Positions 22,417-32,697 of a stretch of 43,090 nt of DNA are shown one piece after another. Numbering within the stretch: position 1 is the stretch's first letter; each line of letters starts with the position of its first letter. This DNA is from Bradyrhizobium sp. YR681 (lineage in GTDB: Bacteria > Pseudomonadota > Alphaproteobacteria > Rhizobiales > Xanthobacteraceae). The stretch lies in the NCBI RefSeq assembly GCF_000282615.1, contig NZ_AKIY01000309.1, positions 1 to 43,090 of the forward strand, written 5' to 3'. The notes under the pieces were generated by a model. That model had not been told where the DNA came from and made no database searches. It saw only the letters and a list, made by a program, of their open reading frames with translations. The position numbers and the translations under genes are program-made.

Positions 22417-24105
22417 ATGGCCGGGGAAGATCGGCGCCTCGCAGGCGGCGCGACATTCATCGATTTCCAGACCGAACCGTCCCGCTACAAGCACTGGAAG
22501 CTGGCGGTCGACGGCGACGTCGCGACGCTGACCATGGACGTCGATGAGAACGGCGGCCTGTTCGAGGGCTATCTGCTCAAGCTGAACTCGTACGATCTCG
22601 GCGTCGACATCGAGCTTGCCGATGTGGTCCAGCGCCTCCGCTTCGAGCACCCGGAAGTGAAGGTCGTTGTGATGCGCTCGGCCAAGAACCGCGTGTTCTG
22701 CGCCGGCGCCAACATCCGCATGCTCGCGGGCTCGACCCACGCCCACAAGGTGAACTTCTGCAAGTTCACCAACGAGACCCGCAACGGCATGGAAGACTCC
22801 TCGGAAAATTCCGGCCAGCGCTTCATCACCGTCGTGAACGGCTCGGCCGCCGGCGGTGGCTACGAGCTGGCGCTTGCGACCGACCACATCATCCTCGCCG
22901 ACGACGGCGCCTCGGCCGTCGCGCTGCCCGAAGTGCCGCTGCTCGCGGTGCTGCCCGGCACCGGTGGTCTCACGCGCGTCGTCGACAAGCGCAAGGTGCG
23001 CCGCGACCACGCCGATTTCTTCTGCACCATCGAGGAAGGCGTGAAGGGCAAGCGTGCCGTACAGTGGCGCCTCGTCGACGAGATCGCGCCGAATTCGAAG
23101 CTCGAAGCCAAGGTCGCAGAGCGCGCCAAGGAGTTTGCCGGCAAGTCAAAGCGCGCCGGCGGCGGCAAGGGCATCGCGCTGACGCCGCTCACGCGCGTCA
23201 TCGACGAGGCCAGCATCCGCTACGGTTTTGTCAATGTCGATATCGACCGCGCGGCCCGCATCGCCACCATCTCGATCAAGGCGCCTGAGGCGGCGCCGCC
23301 CGCCGACATCGACGGCATGATGGCGCAGGGCGCGTCGTTCTGGCCGCTGCAAGTGGCGCGCGAGCTCGACGACGCCATCCTGCACCTGCGCATCAACGAG
23401 CTCGAGATCGCCATGCTGGTGTTCAAGAGCCATGGCGAGCGCGCCCATGTGCTGGCATCCGATGCCTTCCTCGAAGCCAACAAGGCGCACTGGCTGGTCA
23501 ACGAGATCAGGCATTACTGGAAGCGCGTGCTCAAGCGCATCGACGTCACCTCGCGCACGCTGGTGACGCTGGTCGAGCCCGGCTCCTGCTTTGCCGGCAC
23601 GCTCGCCGAGCTCGTGTTCGCCGCCGACCGCTCCTACATGCTGATCGGCACGCGCCAGGGCGACAACCAGCCGCCGCCGTCGATCGAATTGTCGGCGATG
23701 AATTTCGGCCCCTATCCGATGAGCCATGGCCTGACGCGGCTGGAATCGCGCTTCCAGGCCGATCCGGCCGATGTGGAGCGCGCGGAAGCCACGATGGGCA
23801 CCGCGCTCGATGCCGAGCAGGCCGAAGAGCTCGGTCTCGTCACCTTCGCGCTCGACGACATCGACTGGGACGACGAGGTCCGCGTCTTCCTCGAAGAGCG
23901 CGCCAGCTTCTCGCCCGACAGCCTCACCGGCATGGAAGCCAGCCTCCGCTTCGTCGGACCCGAGACCATGGAATCAAAAATCTTTTCGCGCCTGACCGCT
24001 TGGCAGAACTGGATCTTCCAGCGCCCCAACGCGGTCGGCGAGGAAGGCGCGCTGCGCCGCTACGGCAGCGGACAGAAGCCAAAATTCGATATGACGCGGG
24101 TTTAA
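22417..24105 (+). CDS. boxC: 2,3-epoxybenzoyl-CoA dihydrolase
   Basis: It opens the ring of 2,3-epoxybenzoyl-CoA by adding two waters, giving 3,4-dehydroadipyl-CoA semialdehyde and formate; 562 aa. It is a crotonase-fold protein with the BoxC-specific text CAGANIRMLAGSTHAHKVNF, then AAGGGYELALATDHI and LPEVPLLAVLPGTGGLTRVVDKR. The start MAGEDRRLAGG follows AAGGG. A longer in-frame start at 22363 would put the operator at 22366-22379 inside the coding sequence, and is rejected. boxB follows after a palindromic repeat. The lysine-rich KVRRDHADFFC segment after the active site is usual for the family. Confidence 0.95.
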   Translation: MAGEDRRLAGGATFIDFQTEPSRYKHWKLAVDGDVATLTMDVDENGGLFEGYLLKLNSYDLGVDIELADVVQRLRFEHPEVKVVVMRSAKNRVFCAGANIRMLAGSTHAHKVNFCKFTNETRNGMEDSSENSGQRFITVVNGSAAGGGYELALATDHIILADDGASAVALPEVPLLAVLPGTGGLTRVVDKRKVRRDHADFFCTIEEGVKGKRAVQWRLVDEIAPNSKLEAKVAERAKEFAGKSKRAGGGKGIALTPLTRVIDEASIRYGFVNVDIDRAARIATISIKAPEAAPPADIDGMMAQGASFWPLQVARELDDAILHLRINELEIAMLVFKSHGERAHVLASDAFLEANKAHWLVNEIRHYWKRVLKRIDVTSRTLVTLVEPGSCFAGTLAELVFAADRSYMLIGTRQGDNQPPPSIELSAMNFGPYPMSHGLTRLESRFQADPADVERAEATMGTALDAEQAEELGLVTFALDDIDWDDEVRVFLEERASFSPDSLTGMEASLRFVGPETMESKIFSRLTAWQNWIFQRPNAVGEEGALRRYGSGQKPKFDMTRV

Positions 24106-24110
24106 CGACC

Positions 24111-24234
24111 CTCGTGTCCCGGGCGCGCTGCGGCACGGAGTGCCGCTGCGCAGAACCGGGACCCACAGGGACCGAACAATGGGTCCCGGCTCAGCAGTGC
24201 AGCACTTCGCGCCGTACTGCGTCCGGGACACGAG
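24111..24234. repeat. Palindromic intergenic repeat, type D copy 1
   Basis: It is bounded by a perfect 12-bp inverted repeat (CTCGTGTCCCGG and complement). GGGACCCACA and GGGTCCCGG lie inside. It resembles 33722-33827 near pstC. It begins five bases after the boxC stop and ends eight bases before the AAGGAGAG ribosome binding site of boxB. Confidence 0.85.
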
Positions 24235-24256
24235 ACCGATCAAGGAGAGCACGGCC

Positions 24257-25708
<1,452 letters not shown>

Positions 25709-25750
25709 CGACTGCCAGCGAGGCGCAACGGCCGCGCCGCCACAAATGGC

Positions 25751-25850
25751 GTCATCACCCGCGGAAGCGGGTGATCCAGTATTCTAGAGGCGGCAGGGAT
25801 AAATCGAGACGCCGCGGCGTACTGGATGCCCCGGTCGAGCCGGGGCATGG
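25751..25850. repeat. Palindromic intergenic repeat, type F
   Basis: It is made of the hairpins CACCCGC-GGAA-GCGGGTG (25757-25773) and GCCCCGG-TCGA-GCCGGGGC (25827-25845). These are joined by a TCCAGTATTC/GTACTGGATG inner repeat. It lies between convergent boxB and the short-chain dehydrogenase gene and could serve both as a transcription end. Confidence 0.75.
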
Positions 25851-25890
25851 CTGCTGAGTGTGAGGCGAGAGCGCCGCTTTAGCGCGCAAT

Positions 25891-26691
25891 CTACCCCGCA
25901 ATCTCCAGCCCGGCATTCGCGTACACCACGCCGCCGTCCACCGCGATGGTGTTGCCGACGACGTAATCGCCCGCGCGCGAGGCGAGATAGATCGCAACGC
26001 CCGCCATGTCCTCGTCGGTGCCGATCCGCCGCGCCGGAATCCGCTTGGCGACGTCATCGCCATGGTCGCGCGCGGCCCGGTTCATGTCGGACTTGAACGC
26101 ACCCGGCGCGATCGCGGTGACGTTGATGTTGTCCTTGATCAGCTTCGTCGCCATGCGCCGCGTCAGGTGGATCACGGCGGCCTTGCTTGCGGCGTAGGAA
26201 TAGGTCTCGCTCGGATTGACGAAGATGCCGTCGACCGAGGCGATGTTGATGACTTTTGCGGGCCGCTCGTGCGAGGCCGCCGCGCGCAGCGGCTTGGCCA
26301 GCGCCTTGGTCAGGAAGAACAGCGACTTGACGTTGAGGTCCATCACCTTGTCCCAGCCGCTCTCGGGGAATTCGTCGAACTCGGCGCCCCAGGCCGCGCC
26401 TGCGTTGTTGACGAGGATGTCGAGCTTCGGCTCCAGCTTGATGATTTCGGAAGCGAGCCTGTCGCAGCCTTCGACCGTCGAGATGTCGATCGGCAGCGCG
26501 ATGCACTCGCCGTCATATTGCGCTGACAGCTCTTTCGCGGTGGCCTCGCAAGGTCCCGCCTTGCGCGCGGTGATGTAGACCTTCGCCGCGCCCTGCGCGA
26601 GATATCCCGCCGCGATCATCTTGCCGATGCCGCGCGAGCCGCCGGTCACGAGCGCGACGCGGCCTTTGAGCGAGAACAGATCGTTGAACAT
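25891..26691 (-). CDS. Short-chain dehydrogenase/reductase
   Basis: This is an NAD(P)-dependent oxidoreductase of 266 aa. It shows the cofactor motif TGGSRGIGK near residue 17, NNAGA near residue 95, and the catalytic Ser-Tyr-Lys as VDGIFV then TYSYAASK. It resembles 3-oxoacyl-ACP reductase or RhlG-type enzymes. The start MFNDLFSLKG has GGAGG eight bases upstream. It is convergent with boxB, so it is not in the same transcript, and its role in benzoate use is unproven. Confidence 0.8.
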   Translation of the reverse strand: MFNDLFSLKGRVALVTGGSRGIGKMIAAGYLAQGAAKVYITARKAGPCEATAKELSAQYDGECIALPIDISTVEGCDRLASEIIKLEPKLDILVNNAGAAWGAEFDEFPESGWDKVMDLNVKSLFFLTKALAKPLRAAASHERPAKVINIASVDGIFVNPSETYSYAASKAAVIHLTRRMATKLIKDNINVTAIAPGAFKSDMNRAARDHGDDVAKRIPARRIGTDEDMAGVAIYLASRAGDYVVGNTIAVDGGVVYANAGLEIAG

Positions 26692-26764
26692 GGTGCCTCC
26701 CTTGTTTGGCGACGTTTTGAGCGCAGCGGGGAGGGGAGTCAAGGAAGGGGAGCGTGCGGATAGA

Positions 26765-27823
26765 TCAAGCCGCCGCAAACCTGCGAAAGCCGTTCCACAT
26801 CGCGGTCGCAGCCCCCGAGGTCAGCACGGGCAGGATTCGCGCGTCCTGGTAATTGCCGTTGAGCGAGACACGCGGCAATGCGGTCATGTGGCCGGCGTTT
26901 TCGGCGAACAGCATGCCGGGGCGCGTCGTCACCGCTGTCTTGAAGCCGGCGGACGCGGCCAAGGCAAATTCGCGCTCGCCCGCCGCCTCGCGGTCGCCAT
27001 AAGGATAGGCGAAATGCAGCACGGGACGCTCCAGCGCGTGCTCGATCCGCACGCGGCTCACCGCCATCTCCTGCGCGGCGATCTCCTCGCTCTGCTTGGC
27101 GAGATTGCAATGGCTGATGCTGTGCGCGCCGATCGTCACCAGGGGATCGCCGGCAAATGCCTTCACCTCGTGCCACGACAGGCAGAGGCTGCGGCACAGC
27201 GCTTCCATGTCGACGCCATGTCTTGCGCAGAGCGCCTCGATCTCGCGCTTCAGATCGTGCTCGCCCGGCAGTGCGCGGAGCCAGTCGTGCAGACGGTCGA
27301 ATGCCGCCTGTTTTGCGGCCGGCGTCGTCGCATCGAGCCGCAGTGCGGAATTGCCGATCTGCACCTCGATCTGCTCGGCCTTGGCGATCACGGCCTCCAG
27401 TGCCGTCCACCAGAGGCGTCCGGTGCCTTCGGCGAAATCGCTGGCGACATACACAGCCAGCGGCGCGTCAAATTCGCGCAGCACTGGGAGTGCGAACTCC
27501 AGATTATCGCGATAGCCGTCGTCGAGCGTGAAGGCGGCGAAGCGGCGCTCGAACCGGCCCTGCACCAGCCGCTCGTGCAGCTCGTCCATGCTGACGATGT
27601 CGATGTCGCGCGAGCGCAGATGGTTGAGCGTGGCGCGGAGGAATTCGGGGGTGACTTCGAGATGCCGGTTCGGCTGGAAGGCGCCCTCGCGGGCCGGCCG
27701 CACGTGGTGCAGCATGAAAATGGCGCCGACGCCCGACAAAAGCGGGCGCAGCAGGTGGTGCGCCCCGCTGAAATAGAGTGCTCCCAGCCCGGCGCGGATG
27801 ACGTTGTTACGGAGTTGTTTCAT
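26765..27823 (-). CDS. Polysaccharide deacetylase family protein
   Basis: This is a NodB-homology domain protein of 352 aa, expected to remove N-acetyl groups from a polysaccharide or related substrate. Visible motifs are FTLDDGYRDN (the catalytic and metal aspartates), IGAHSISHCNLA (the metal histidines) and FAYPYGDRE. A hydrophobic N-terminal stretch (GALYFSGAHHLLRPLLSGVGAIFMLHHV) may anchor it in the membrane. The start MKQLRNNVIR is chosen after a short purine run. It is divergent from the OmpA-domain gene over about 165 bases. Confidence 0.82.
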   Translation of the reverse strand: MKQLRNNVIRAGLGALYFSGAHHLLRPLLSGVGAIFMLHHVRPAREGAFQPNRHLEVTPEFLRATLNHLRSRDIDIVSMDELHERLVQGRFERRFAAFTLDDGYRDNLEFALPVLREFDAPLAVYVASDFAEGTGRLWWTALEAVIAKAEQIEVQIGNSALRLDATTPAAKQAAFDRLHDWLRALPGEHDLKREIEALCARHGVDMEALCRSLCLSWHEVKAFAGDPLVTIGAHSISHCNLAKQSEEIAAQEMAVSRVRIEHALERPVLHFAYPYGDREAAGEREFALAASAGFKTAVTTRPGMLFAENAGHMTALPRVSLNGNYQDARILPVLTSGAATAMWNGFRRFAAA

Positions 27824-27989
27824 GACCGCCTGGCCAGACCCCTGGCATTCCGCCCTCAACTTAGGGTGTGACCCTTGAAGAAAAAGTTATTCCAATTGTT
27901 CACGCAAGGTGCCCGAAAGGGCCTCATTTCCGGTTTGACAGCCTGCCAAGGGTTTGTTTTGTCTCCGGTTCCAGAGTTCGGGTCGTCGA

Positions 27990-29384
27990 ATGCAAAAGCT
28001 TTTCAGGTGGGCCAGTAAATGGTGGCCAGGGTTGATCCCCCTGGCCGTCATGTGGGGATTTGCGGCCTGGAATAACACTTTGCCGGTCGAGGCCGACCTG
28101 TCCGCCCGCAGTTCGGCCGCCCTCAAGGACACCGTCCTGGACAAGACCCGGATCGCCGTGGACGGCCGCGACGTCGGCCTGGCCGCCGAGGCCTTTTCCG
28201 AGGAAGGCCGCCGCGACGCCGTGGTGGCGGTCGAGATGGTCCCGGGCGTGCGCCTCGTGGACGACCGCACCCGCCTGGTTCCCGAGGCAAAACCCTTCGT
28301 CTGGAATGCCGAGCGCGATGTGGTGCGGGTGACGCTGTCCGGCTCGGCGCCTTTGCCGTCGATGAAGGCCCGCCTGACCGAGGCGGCCCGCAAGGAGGTC
28401 GGCGGCGTCGAGGTGGCCGATCAGATGGGTCTGGCCCGCGGCGCGCCGCCGCGCTTCGAGGCGGCCGCGATGCTGCTGCTCGACCAGATCGGCAAGCTCA
28501 AGGACGGCAAGATCACGATCTCGGATACCAAGGTCAATCTGTCGGGCATGGCGCGCGACCTCGGCGGCCGCGAGGCGATTGCCGCCGCGGTGAAGAATTT
28601 GCCCGAGGGCTTCTCGATCGCCGCCAACGACGTCAAGGCACCGCCCTACATCTTCCAGGCCTACAAGGATCCGGTTGCGGCGACGGTGACGCTGACCGGC
28701 TACGTGCCCGATAACAACGTTCATGCGGCGATCGCCACCAGCGCGTCGCGAAAGTTCTTCACCGAGAAGGTCGTCGACAATCTCAAGGCCAGCGTCGGCG
28801 CGCCCGCCTCCTTCAACACGGCCGTGGTCGCAGCGCTCGGCGCGTTGTCGCGGCTGTCGACCGGCACGCTCGTGGTGTCCGACCGCGAGGTGAAGCTGTC
28901 GGGCGATGCACTCTATGAAGGGGCCGCCAACGACATCCGCGCGAGCCTCGGCAAGGACTTTCCCAAGAACTGGCAGTACAAGCCGGAGATCACGGTGAAG
29001 CCCGCGGCAGGCCCGGTCGACGGCACCGTCTGCCAGCAATTGTTCTCCGAGCTCCTGACCAAGGGCAAGATCCGCTTCGCCACCAAGCGCGCCGACATCG
29101 ATCCGGACTCCGCGGGCATTCTCGATCATCTGATCGAGACGGCGCTGCGCTGCCCCACCACCAATATCGAGGTCGCAGGCCACACCGACGCCGACGGCGA
29201 CGACACGTTCAATCAGGCGCTCTCGGAGAAGCGCGCGCAGGCGGTGATCGACTATCTGGTCAAGGCCGCTCTGCCTGCTACCCGTTTCACCGCGGTCGGC
29301 TATGGTGCCACGCAGCCCGTCGCCGGCAACGATACCGACGACGGCAAGGCGCAAAACCGCCGCATCGAATTTCTGGTGAGGTGA
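27990..29384 (+). CDS. OmpA-domain membrane-anchored protein with BON-like repeats
   Basis: This protein of 464 aa has one membrane anchor near residues 10-30 (WWPGLIPLAVMWGFAAW). It is followed by repeated beta-alpha segments (VVRVTLSGSAPLPSMKARL, VTLTGYVPDNN) resembling BON domains. A C-terminal OmpA-like peptidoglycan-binding domain covers about 340-464 (NIEVAGHTDADGDDTFNQAL, RFTAVGYGATQPV, NRRIEFLVR). The start MQKLFRWASK is preferred over one 12 codons earlier. The small membrane-protein gene follows immediately. A role in envelope integrity is inferred. Confidence 0.8.
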   Translation: MQKLFRWASKWWPGLIPLAVMWGFAAWNNTLPVEADLSARSSAALKDTVLDKTRIAVDGRDVGLAAEAFSEEGRRDAVVAVEMVPGVRLVDDRTRLVPEAKPFVWNAERDVVRVTLSGSAPLPSMKARLTEAARKEVGGVEVADQMGLARGAPPRFEAAAMLLLDQIGKLKDGKITISDTKVNLSGMARDLGGREAIAAAVKNLPEGFSIAANDVKAPPYIFQAYKDPVAATVTLTGYVPDNNVHAAIATSASRKFFTEKVVDNLKASVGAPASFNTAVVAALGALSRLSTGTLVVSDREVKLSGDALYEGAANDIRASLGKDFPKNWQYKPEITVKPAAGPVDGTVCQQLFSELLTKGKIRFATKRADIDPDSAGILDHLIETALRCPTTNIEVAGHTDADGDDTFNQALSEKRAQAVIDYLVKAALPATRFTAVGYGATQPVAGNDTDDGKAQNRRIEFLVR

Positions 29385-29386
29385 CG

Positions 29387-29689
29387 ATGCCCTATCTGGT
29401 TTCGTTTCATATGGGCTGGCTGATCGGCTCGGTGCTGCTTGGTTTTTGCATGGGCTGGATTTCGGTGGTCCAGCGTGGCAACGGCACCTCGAAGGTGACC
29501 GCATACTGGCTTGCGGCGCTTGCCGTCGCTCTGGTCGCGGCCTCGTTCGCGCATGTGGTCCCCGGCCGCTTCGGCTACTGGCTCGACCTCGGCCTCATCA
29601 TGTTCGCCTGCTACCTCGTCGGTTGCACCATCGGCGCATGGCTGCGCGACCGGGTGGTCGCGCGCACCGCGCCGCCGGCCGCTCTGTGA
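29387..29689 (+). CDS. Small membrane protein, 100 aa
   Basis: Three hydrophobic segments are visible (about 8-26, 37-55 and 64-83), with a basic tail ending RTAPPAAL. GAGGTG lies five bases before the ATG. A GTG at 29381 that overlaps the upstream stop is an alternative start. I do not recognise the family. It is almost certainly co-transcribed with the OmpA-domain gene and may act with it in the envelope. Confidence 0.65.
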   Translation: MPYLVSFHMGWLIGSVLLGFCMGWISVVQRGNGTSKVTAYWLAALAVALVAASFAHVVPGRFGYWLDLGLIMFACYLVGCTIGAWLRDRVVARTAPPAAL

Positions 29690-30151
29690 TGTTGCCATGC
29701 AACCTGGCCACCAAGTCAGGTCCTGGCCGCCACGGCCTTTCGTACATCGGAAAACCGTGAACAAGGAGCCCCTCGCCCTCTTTCAACGGGCGGGTGCGCG
29801 CCATAGATTGATTTCGGCTTAAGGCGTGACGGAACATTGTGCGGCCGAAATCATCAAAACTTCATGGCGCCTGCGCAGGATTGCCATGGAGATTCGCGTC
29901 ACGTGCTGCCGCCGAAAGCGTCAAACCGTGCATCAGGAGCCCGCAACCTGCCTAAAACATTGAAGGCACGAGTTTTTGTTCGAACTGGCGAATTCCACTC
30001 GGCCGCAAAACGCGCTAGTGGAGGGGCAGGGGGCATGCGCGAGGCCGGAGCCGGCGGCAAGGATTCGTCGACTCCTTGTTCGTTGAGTGCCTGTGCGTCG
30101 TCTGCCCGTTCGCCGGCCAACCTGGCCGCTGAAACGTTGTTCGAGGTCTAG
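29690..30151. other. Intergenic region before the UPF0104 gene
   Basis: There is no supported gene here. An open frame at 29837-30151 has unnatural composition (many Ala, Ser, Arg, Gly) and is rejected. I see a short GTTGC-CAT-GCAAC inverted repeat near 29694 and no clear terminator. The promoter of the downstream gene and of phoR must lie here or further down. Confidence 0.4.
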
Positions 30152-31207
30152 ATGCTGGAAGCCATACGCAGGGCGATGACGTTGCTGCGCCAGAAGCAAA
30201 TCCTGCATAAGCTTGGAGTTGTGATCAGCGTCGCGGTCATCGGTATCGCTTGCTATGTGCTCTACCACATGCTGCGCGGCATCGACACCAATGAGGTGAT
30301 CGAGGCGATCAAGAGCACCGAGCCGAGCCAGATTGCGATGGCGGCGCTGTTCGTGGCCGCGGGCTATTTCACCCTGACCTTCTACGATCTGTTCGCCGTG
30401 CGCGCGATCGGCCACACCCATGTGCCCTACCGCATCAACGCGCTCGCGGCCTTCACCAGCTATTCGATCGGCCACAATGTCGGTGCCAGCGTCTTCACCG
30501 GCGGCGCGGTGCGCTACCGGATCTATTCGGCCTACGGGTTGAACGCCATCGACGTCGCGAAGATCTGCTTCCTGGCCGGCCTGACCTTCTGGCTCGGCAA
30601 TGCCGCCGTGCTCGGCCTCGGCATCTCCTATCATCCGGAGGCGGCGGCCTCGATCGACCAGCTTCCGGCCTGGTTGAACCGGACGCTGGCGCTGATGATC
30701 ATCGTGGCGCTGATCGGCTATGTGGTCTGGGTCTGGACCCAGCCGCGCGTGGTCGGCCGCGGGCCCTGGACGGTGGTGCTGCCGGGCGGTCCGCTGACGC
30801 TGCTCCAGATCGCGATCGGCATCATCGATCTCGGCTTCTGCGCGCTCGCGATGTATGTGCTGGTTCCGGACGAGCCCAATCTCGGCTTCGTCGTGGTCGC
30901 GGTCATCTTCGTCTCGGCGACGCTGCTCGGCTTTGCCAGCCACTCGCCCGGCGGGCTCGGGGTGTTCGACGCCGCCATGCTGGTCGGCCTCTGGCAGATG
31001 GACCGGGAGGAGCTGCTCGGCGGCATGCTTCTGTTCCGCGTCCTCTATTATCTCTCGCCCTTCGTCATATCTGTAATCTTGCTGACGTTTCGCGAAGTTA
31101 TCATCGGCGCTCGATCGAAGCGTTTGCAGCAGGCGGCGCTCAAGCTCGACCCCGGCCCGGCCCCTGAAGCCGCCTATGTGAGAGAGCGCAGCGACAGCGG
31201 CGCCTGA
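30152..31207 (+). CDS. UPF0104 / MprF flippase-domain-like membrane protein
   Basis: This is an integral membrane protein of 351 aa with about eight hydrophobic segments. The family text ALAAFTSYSIGHNVGASVFTGGAVRYRIY and FASHSPGGLGVFDAAMLVGL marks the lysylphosphatidylglycerol-synthase transmembrane family (UPF0104), here without the catalytic synthase domain. The family is thought to move lipids. The ATG follows GAGG seven bases upstream. It is 47 bases before phoR and could be transcribed with it, though a phosphate link is only by position. Confidence 0.8.
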   Translation: MLEAIRRAMTLLRQKQILHKLGVVISVAVIGIACYVLYHMLRGIDTNEVIEAIKSTEPSQIAMAALFVAAGYFTLTFYDLFAVRAIGHTHVPYRINALAAFTSYSIGHNVGASVFTGGAVRYRIYSAYGLNAIDVAKICFLAGLTFWLGNAAVLGLGISYHPEAAASIDQLPAWLNRTLALMIIVALIGYVVWVWTQPRVVGRGPWTVVLPGGPLTLLQIAIGIIDLGFCALAMYVLVPDEPNLGFVVVAVIFVSATLLGFASHSPGGLGVFDAAMLVGLWQMDREELLGGMLLFRVLYYLSPFVISVILLTFREVIIGARSKRLQQAALKLDPGPAPEAAYVRERSDSGA

Positions 31208-31254
31208 ACCGGCCAGCGTTTCTGGGTAAGGCCCCCTAGGAGAAGTCCGCCCCG

Positions 31255-32553
31255 ATGGCGATCGATGCCCCTTCTTCTCCAGCAGCGCAGCCCTGGTCCG
31301 ACCGGCTGCGGCACTCGACGATCATTCTGATCGCCGCGGCGCTGGCGCTGTCGGTGGTGGTCTCGCTCGGCGAATTGTCGGTGCTGCACGCCATTGCCGT
31401 GTTTTTCTGCATTGCCGCCGCGGCGCTGATCCCCTGGCGTCTACACGATACCGCCGCCTCGCGCGACGATATCAGGCGCATCAATCCGGTCGAGAGTGCC
31501 GCGGTGGCGGCGGTGGTCGCCGGCATGCCGGATCCGGCGGTGCTGCTCGACCGCGCCGGCCGCGTCATCCATCTCAATGCCGCCGCCGCCCAGCTCGCGC
31601 CGGCGCTGCGCCGCAACGAACTCGCTCAGTTCGCGTTGCGCTCGCCGGAGATCATCACGGCGCTGCGCGAGTCCATTGCGACCACCGAGCCGCGACGCGC
31701 GACCTATCTCGACCACGTCCCGGTCGACCGCTGGATGGAGCTGATCATCACGCCGGTGCCGGTGCCGACCAGTTTTGGCGGCGCCGACAAATGCATGCTG
31801 ATGACGTTCCACGACCAGACGCCGCTCCGCCGGGTCGAGGAGATGCGCGCCGATTTCGTTGCCAATGCCAGCCACGAGCTGCGCACGCCGCTGGCGGCGC
31901 TGTCGGGCTTCATCGACACGCTGCAGGGCCAGGCCAAGGACGATCCCAAGGCGCGCGAGCGCTTCCTCGGCATCATGCACAACCAGGCCACCCGCATGGC
32001 GCGCCTGATCGACGATCTGCTCTCGCTGTCGCGGGTCGAACTGTCGGCCCATGTGCGGCCCGACACCCTCGTCGACCTGCTGCCGATCATCCGCCAGGTC
32101 GCCGACGGACTCGAGCCGCTGGCGCGGGAGCGCCAGGTCGAGGTCGAGATCCATCTGCCGGAACAGCCGGTGCTGATCGCGGGCGACCGCGAGGAACTGC
32201 TCCGCCTGTTCGAGAATCTGATCGAGAACGCGCTCAAATACGGCGCCTCGGGCGGTCGCGTCATTGTCTCGCTCGCCTCGGGCACGGCCAATGACGGAAC
32301 CCAGGAAGTCCGGATCATGGTCCGCGATTTCGGCCCCGGCATCGCGCCCGAGCACCTGCCGCGGCTCACCGAGCGGTTCTACCGGGTCGATGTCGGCGAC
32401 AGCCGCTCGCAAGGCGGCACCGGGCTCGGATTATCGCTGGTGAAACATATCCTTAACCGCCATCGCGGCCGGCTTTTGATCGAAAGCGTGCCCAAGCAGG
32501 GTGCCACTTTCACCGCCTGTTTTCCCCAGATGAAGACCCTGACACAAAGCTGA
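31255..32553 (+). CDS. phoR: Phosphate-sensing histidine kinase
   Basis: This is the sensor kinase of the phosphate-starvation system; 432 aa. It has two N-terminal membrane segments (about 21-37 and 43-61) and a PAS-like domain (about 85-185, with DPAVLLDRAGRVIHLNAAA). The phosphoacceptor is His207 in FVANASHELRTPLAALSGF. The ATPase domain has NLIENALKYGASG, DFGPGI and GGTGLGLSLVK. AGGAG lies 13-17 bases before the ATG. It normally controls PhoB and is kept off by the Pst transporter and PhoU, all encoded just downstream. Confidence 0.95.
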   Translation: MAIDAPSSPAAQPWSDRLRHSTIILIAAALALSVVVSLGELSVLHAIAVFFCIAAAALIPWRLHDTAASRDDIRRINPVESAAVAAVVAGMPDPAVLLDRAGRVIHLNAAAAQLAPALRRNELAQFALRSPEIITALRESIATTEPRRATYLDHVPVDRWMELIITPVPVPTSFGGADKCMLMTFHDQTPLRRVEEMRADFVANASHELRTPLAALSGFIDTLQGQAKDDPKARERFLGIMHNQATRMARLIDDLLSLSRVELSAHVRPDTLVDLLPIIRQVADGLEPLARERQVEVEIHLPEQPVLIAGDREELLRLFENLIENALKYGASGGRVIVSLASGTANDGTQEVRIMVRDFGPGIAPEHLPRLTERFYRVDVGDSRSQGGTGLGLSLVKHILNRHRGRLLIESVPKQGATFTACFPQMKTLTQS

Positions 32554-32557
32554 AATT

Positions 32558-32577
32558 CAAGCGATTTCAATCGCTTG
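32558..32577 (+). terminator. Stem-loop between phoR and the Pho box
   Basis: CAAGCGAT and its complement (arms 32558-32565 and 32570-32577, loop TTCA) begin five bases after the phoR stop. No T-run follows. It may partly end phoR transcription or be part of the control region immediately before the Pho box at 32581. Confidence 0.35.
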
Positions 32578-32580
32578 GGG

Positions 32581-32598
32581 GTGTCATCCAGCTGTCAC
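32581..32598 (+). promoter_or_regulatory. Pho box before pstS
   Basis: Two 7-base repeats, GTGTCAT (32581-32587) and CTGTCAC (32592-32598), are 11 bp apart, start to start, as expected for PhoB binding. The site is 100 bases before the pstS ATG. PhoB, encoded at 37282-37989, should activate pstSCAB-phoU from here under phosphate limitation. Confidence 0.75.
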
Positions 32599-32697
32599 GA
32601 AACCTTCGTAAAAGCACAGCCGACCGCTCCTAAAGGGGCGGCACGGGGAGCGCGATCGGGCGCTGATGGCGCTTCGCTCCCCTGTATGGAGACCAGC

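Noticed and set aside
28000..29504. 526-codon minus-strand frame opposite the OmpA-domain gene
   Set aside because: Low-complexity Gly/Arg/Asp composition and no start context; the plus-strand frame has clear domains.
29837..30151. 104-codon open frame before the UPF0104 gene
   Set aside because: Amino-acid composition is unlike a real protein, there is no ribosome site, and it ends where the next gene starts by chance.
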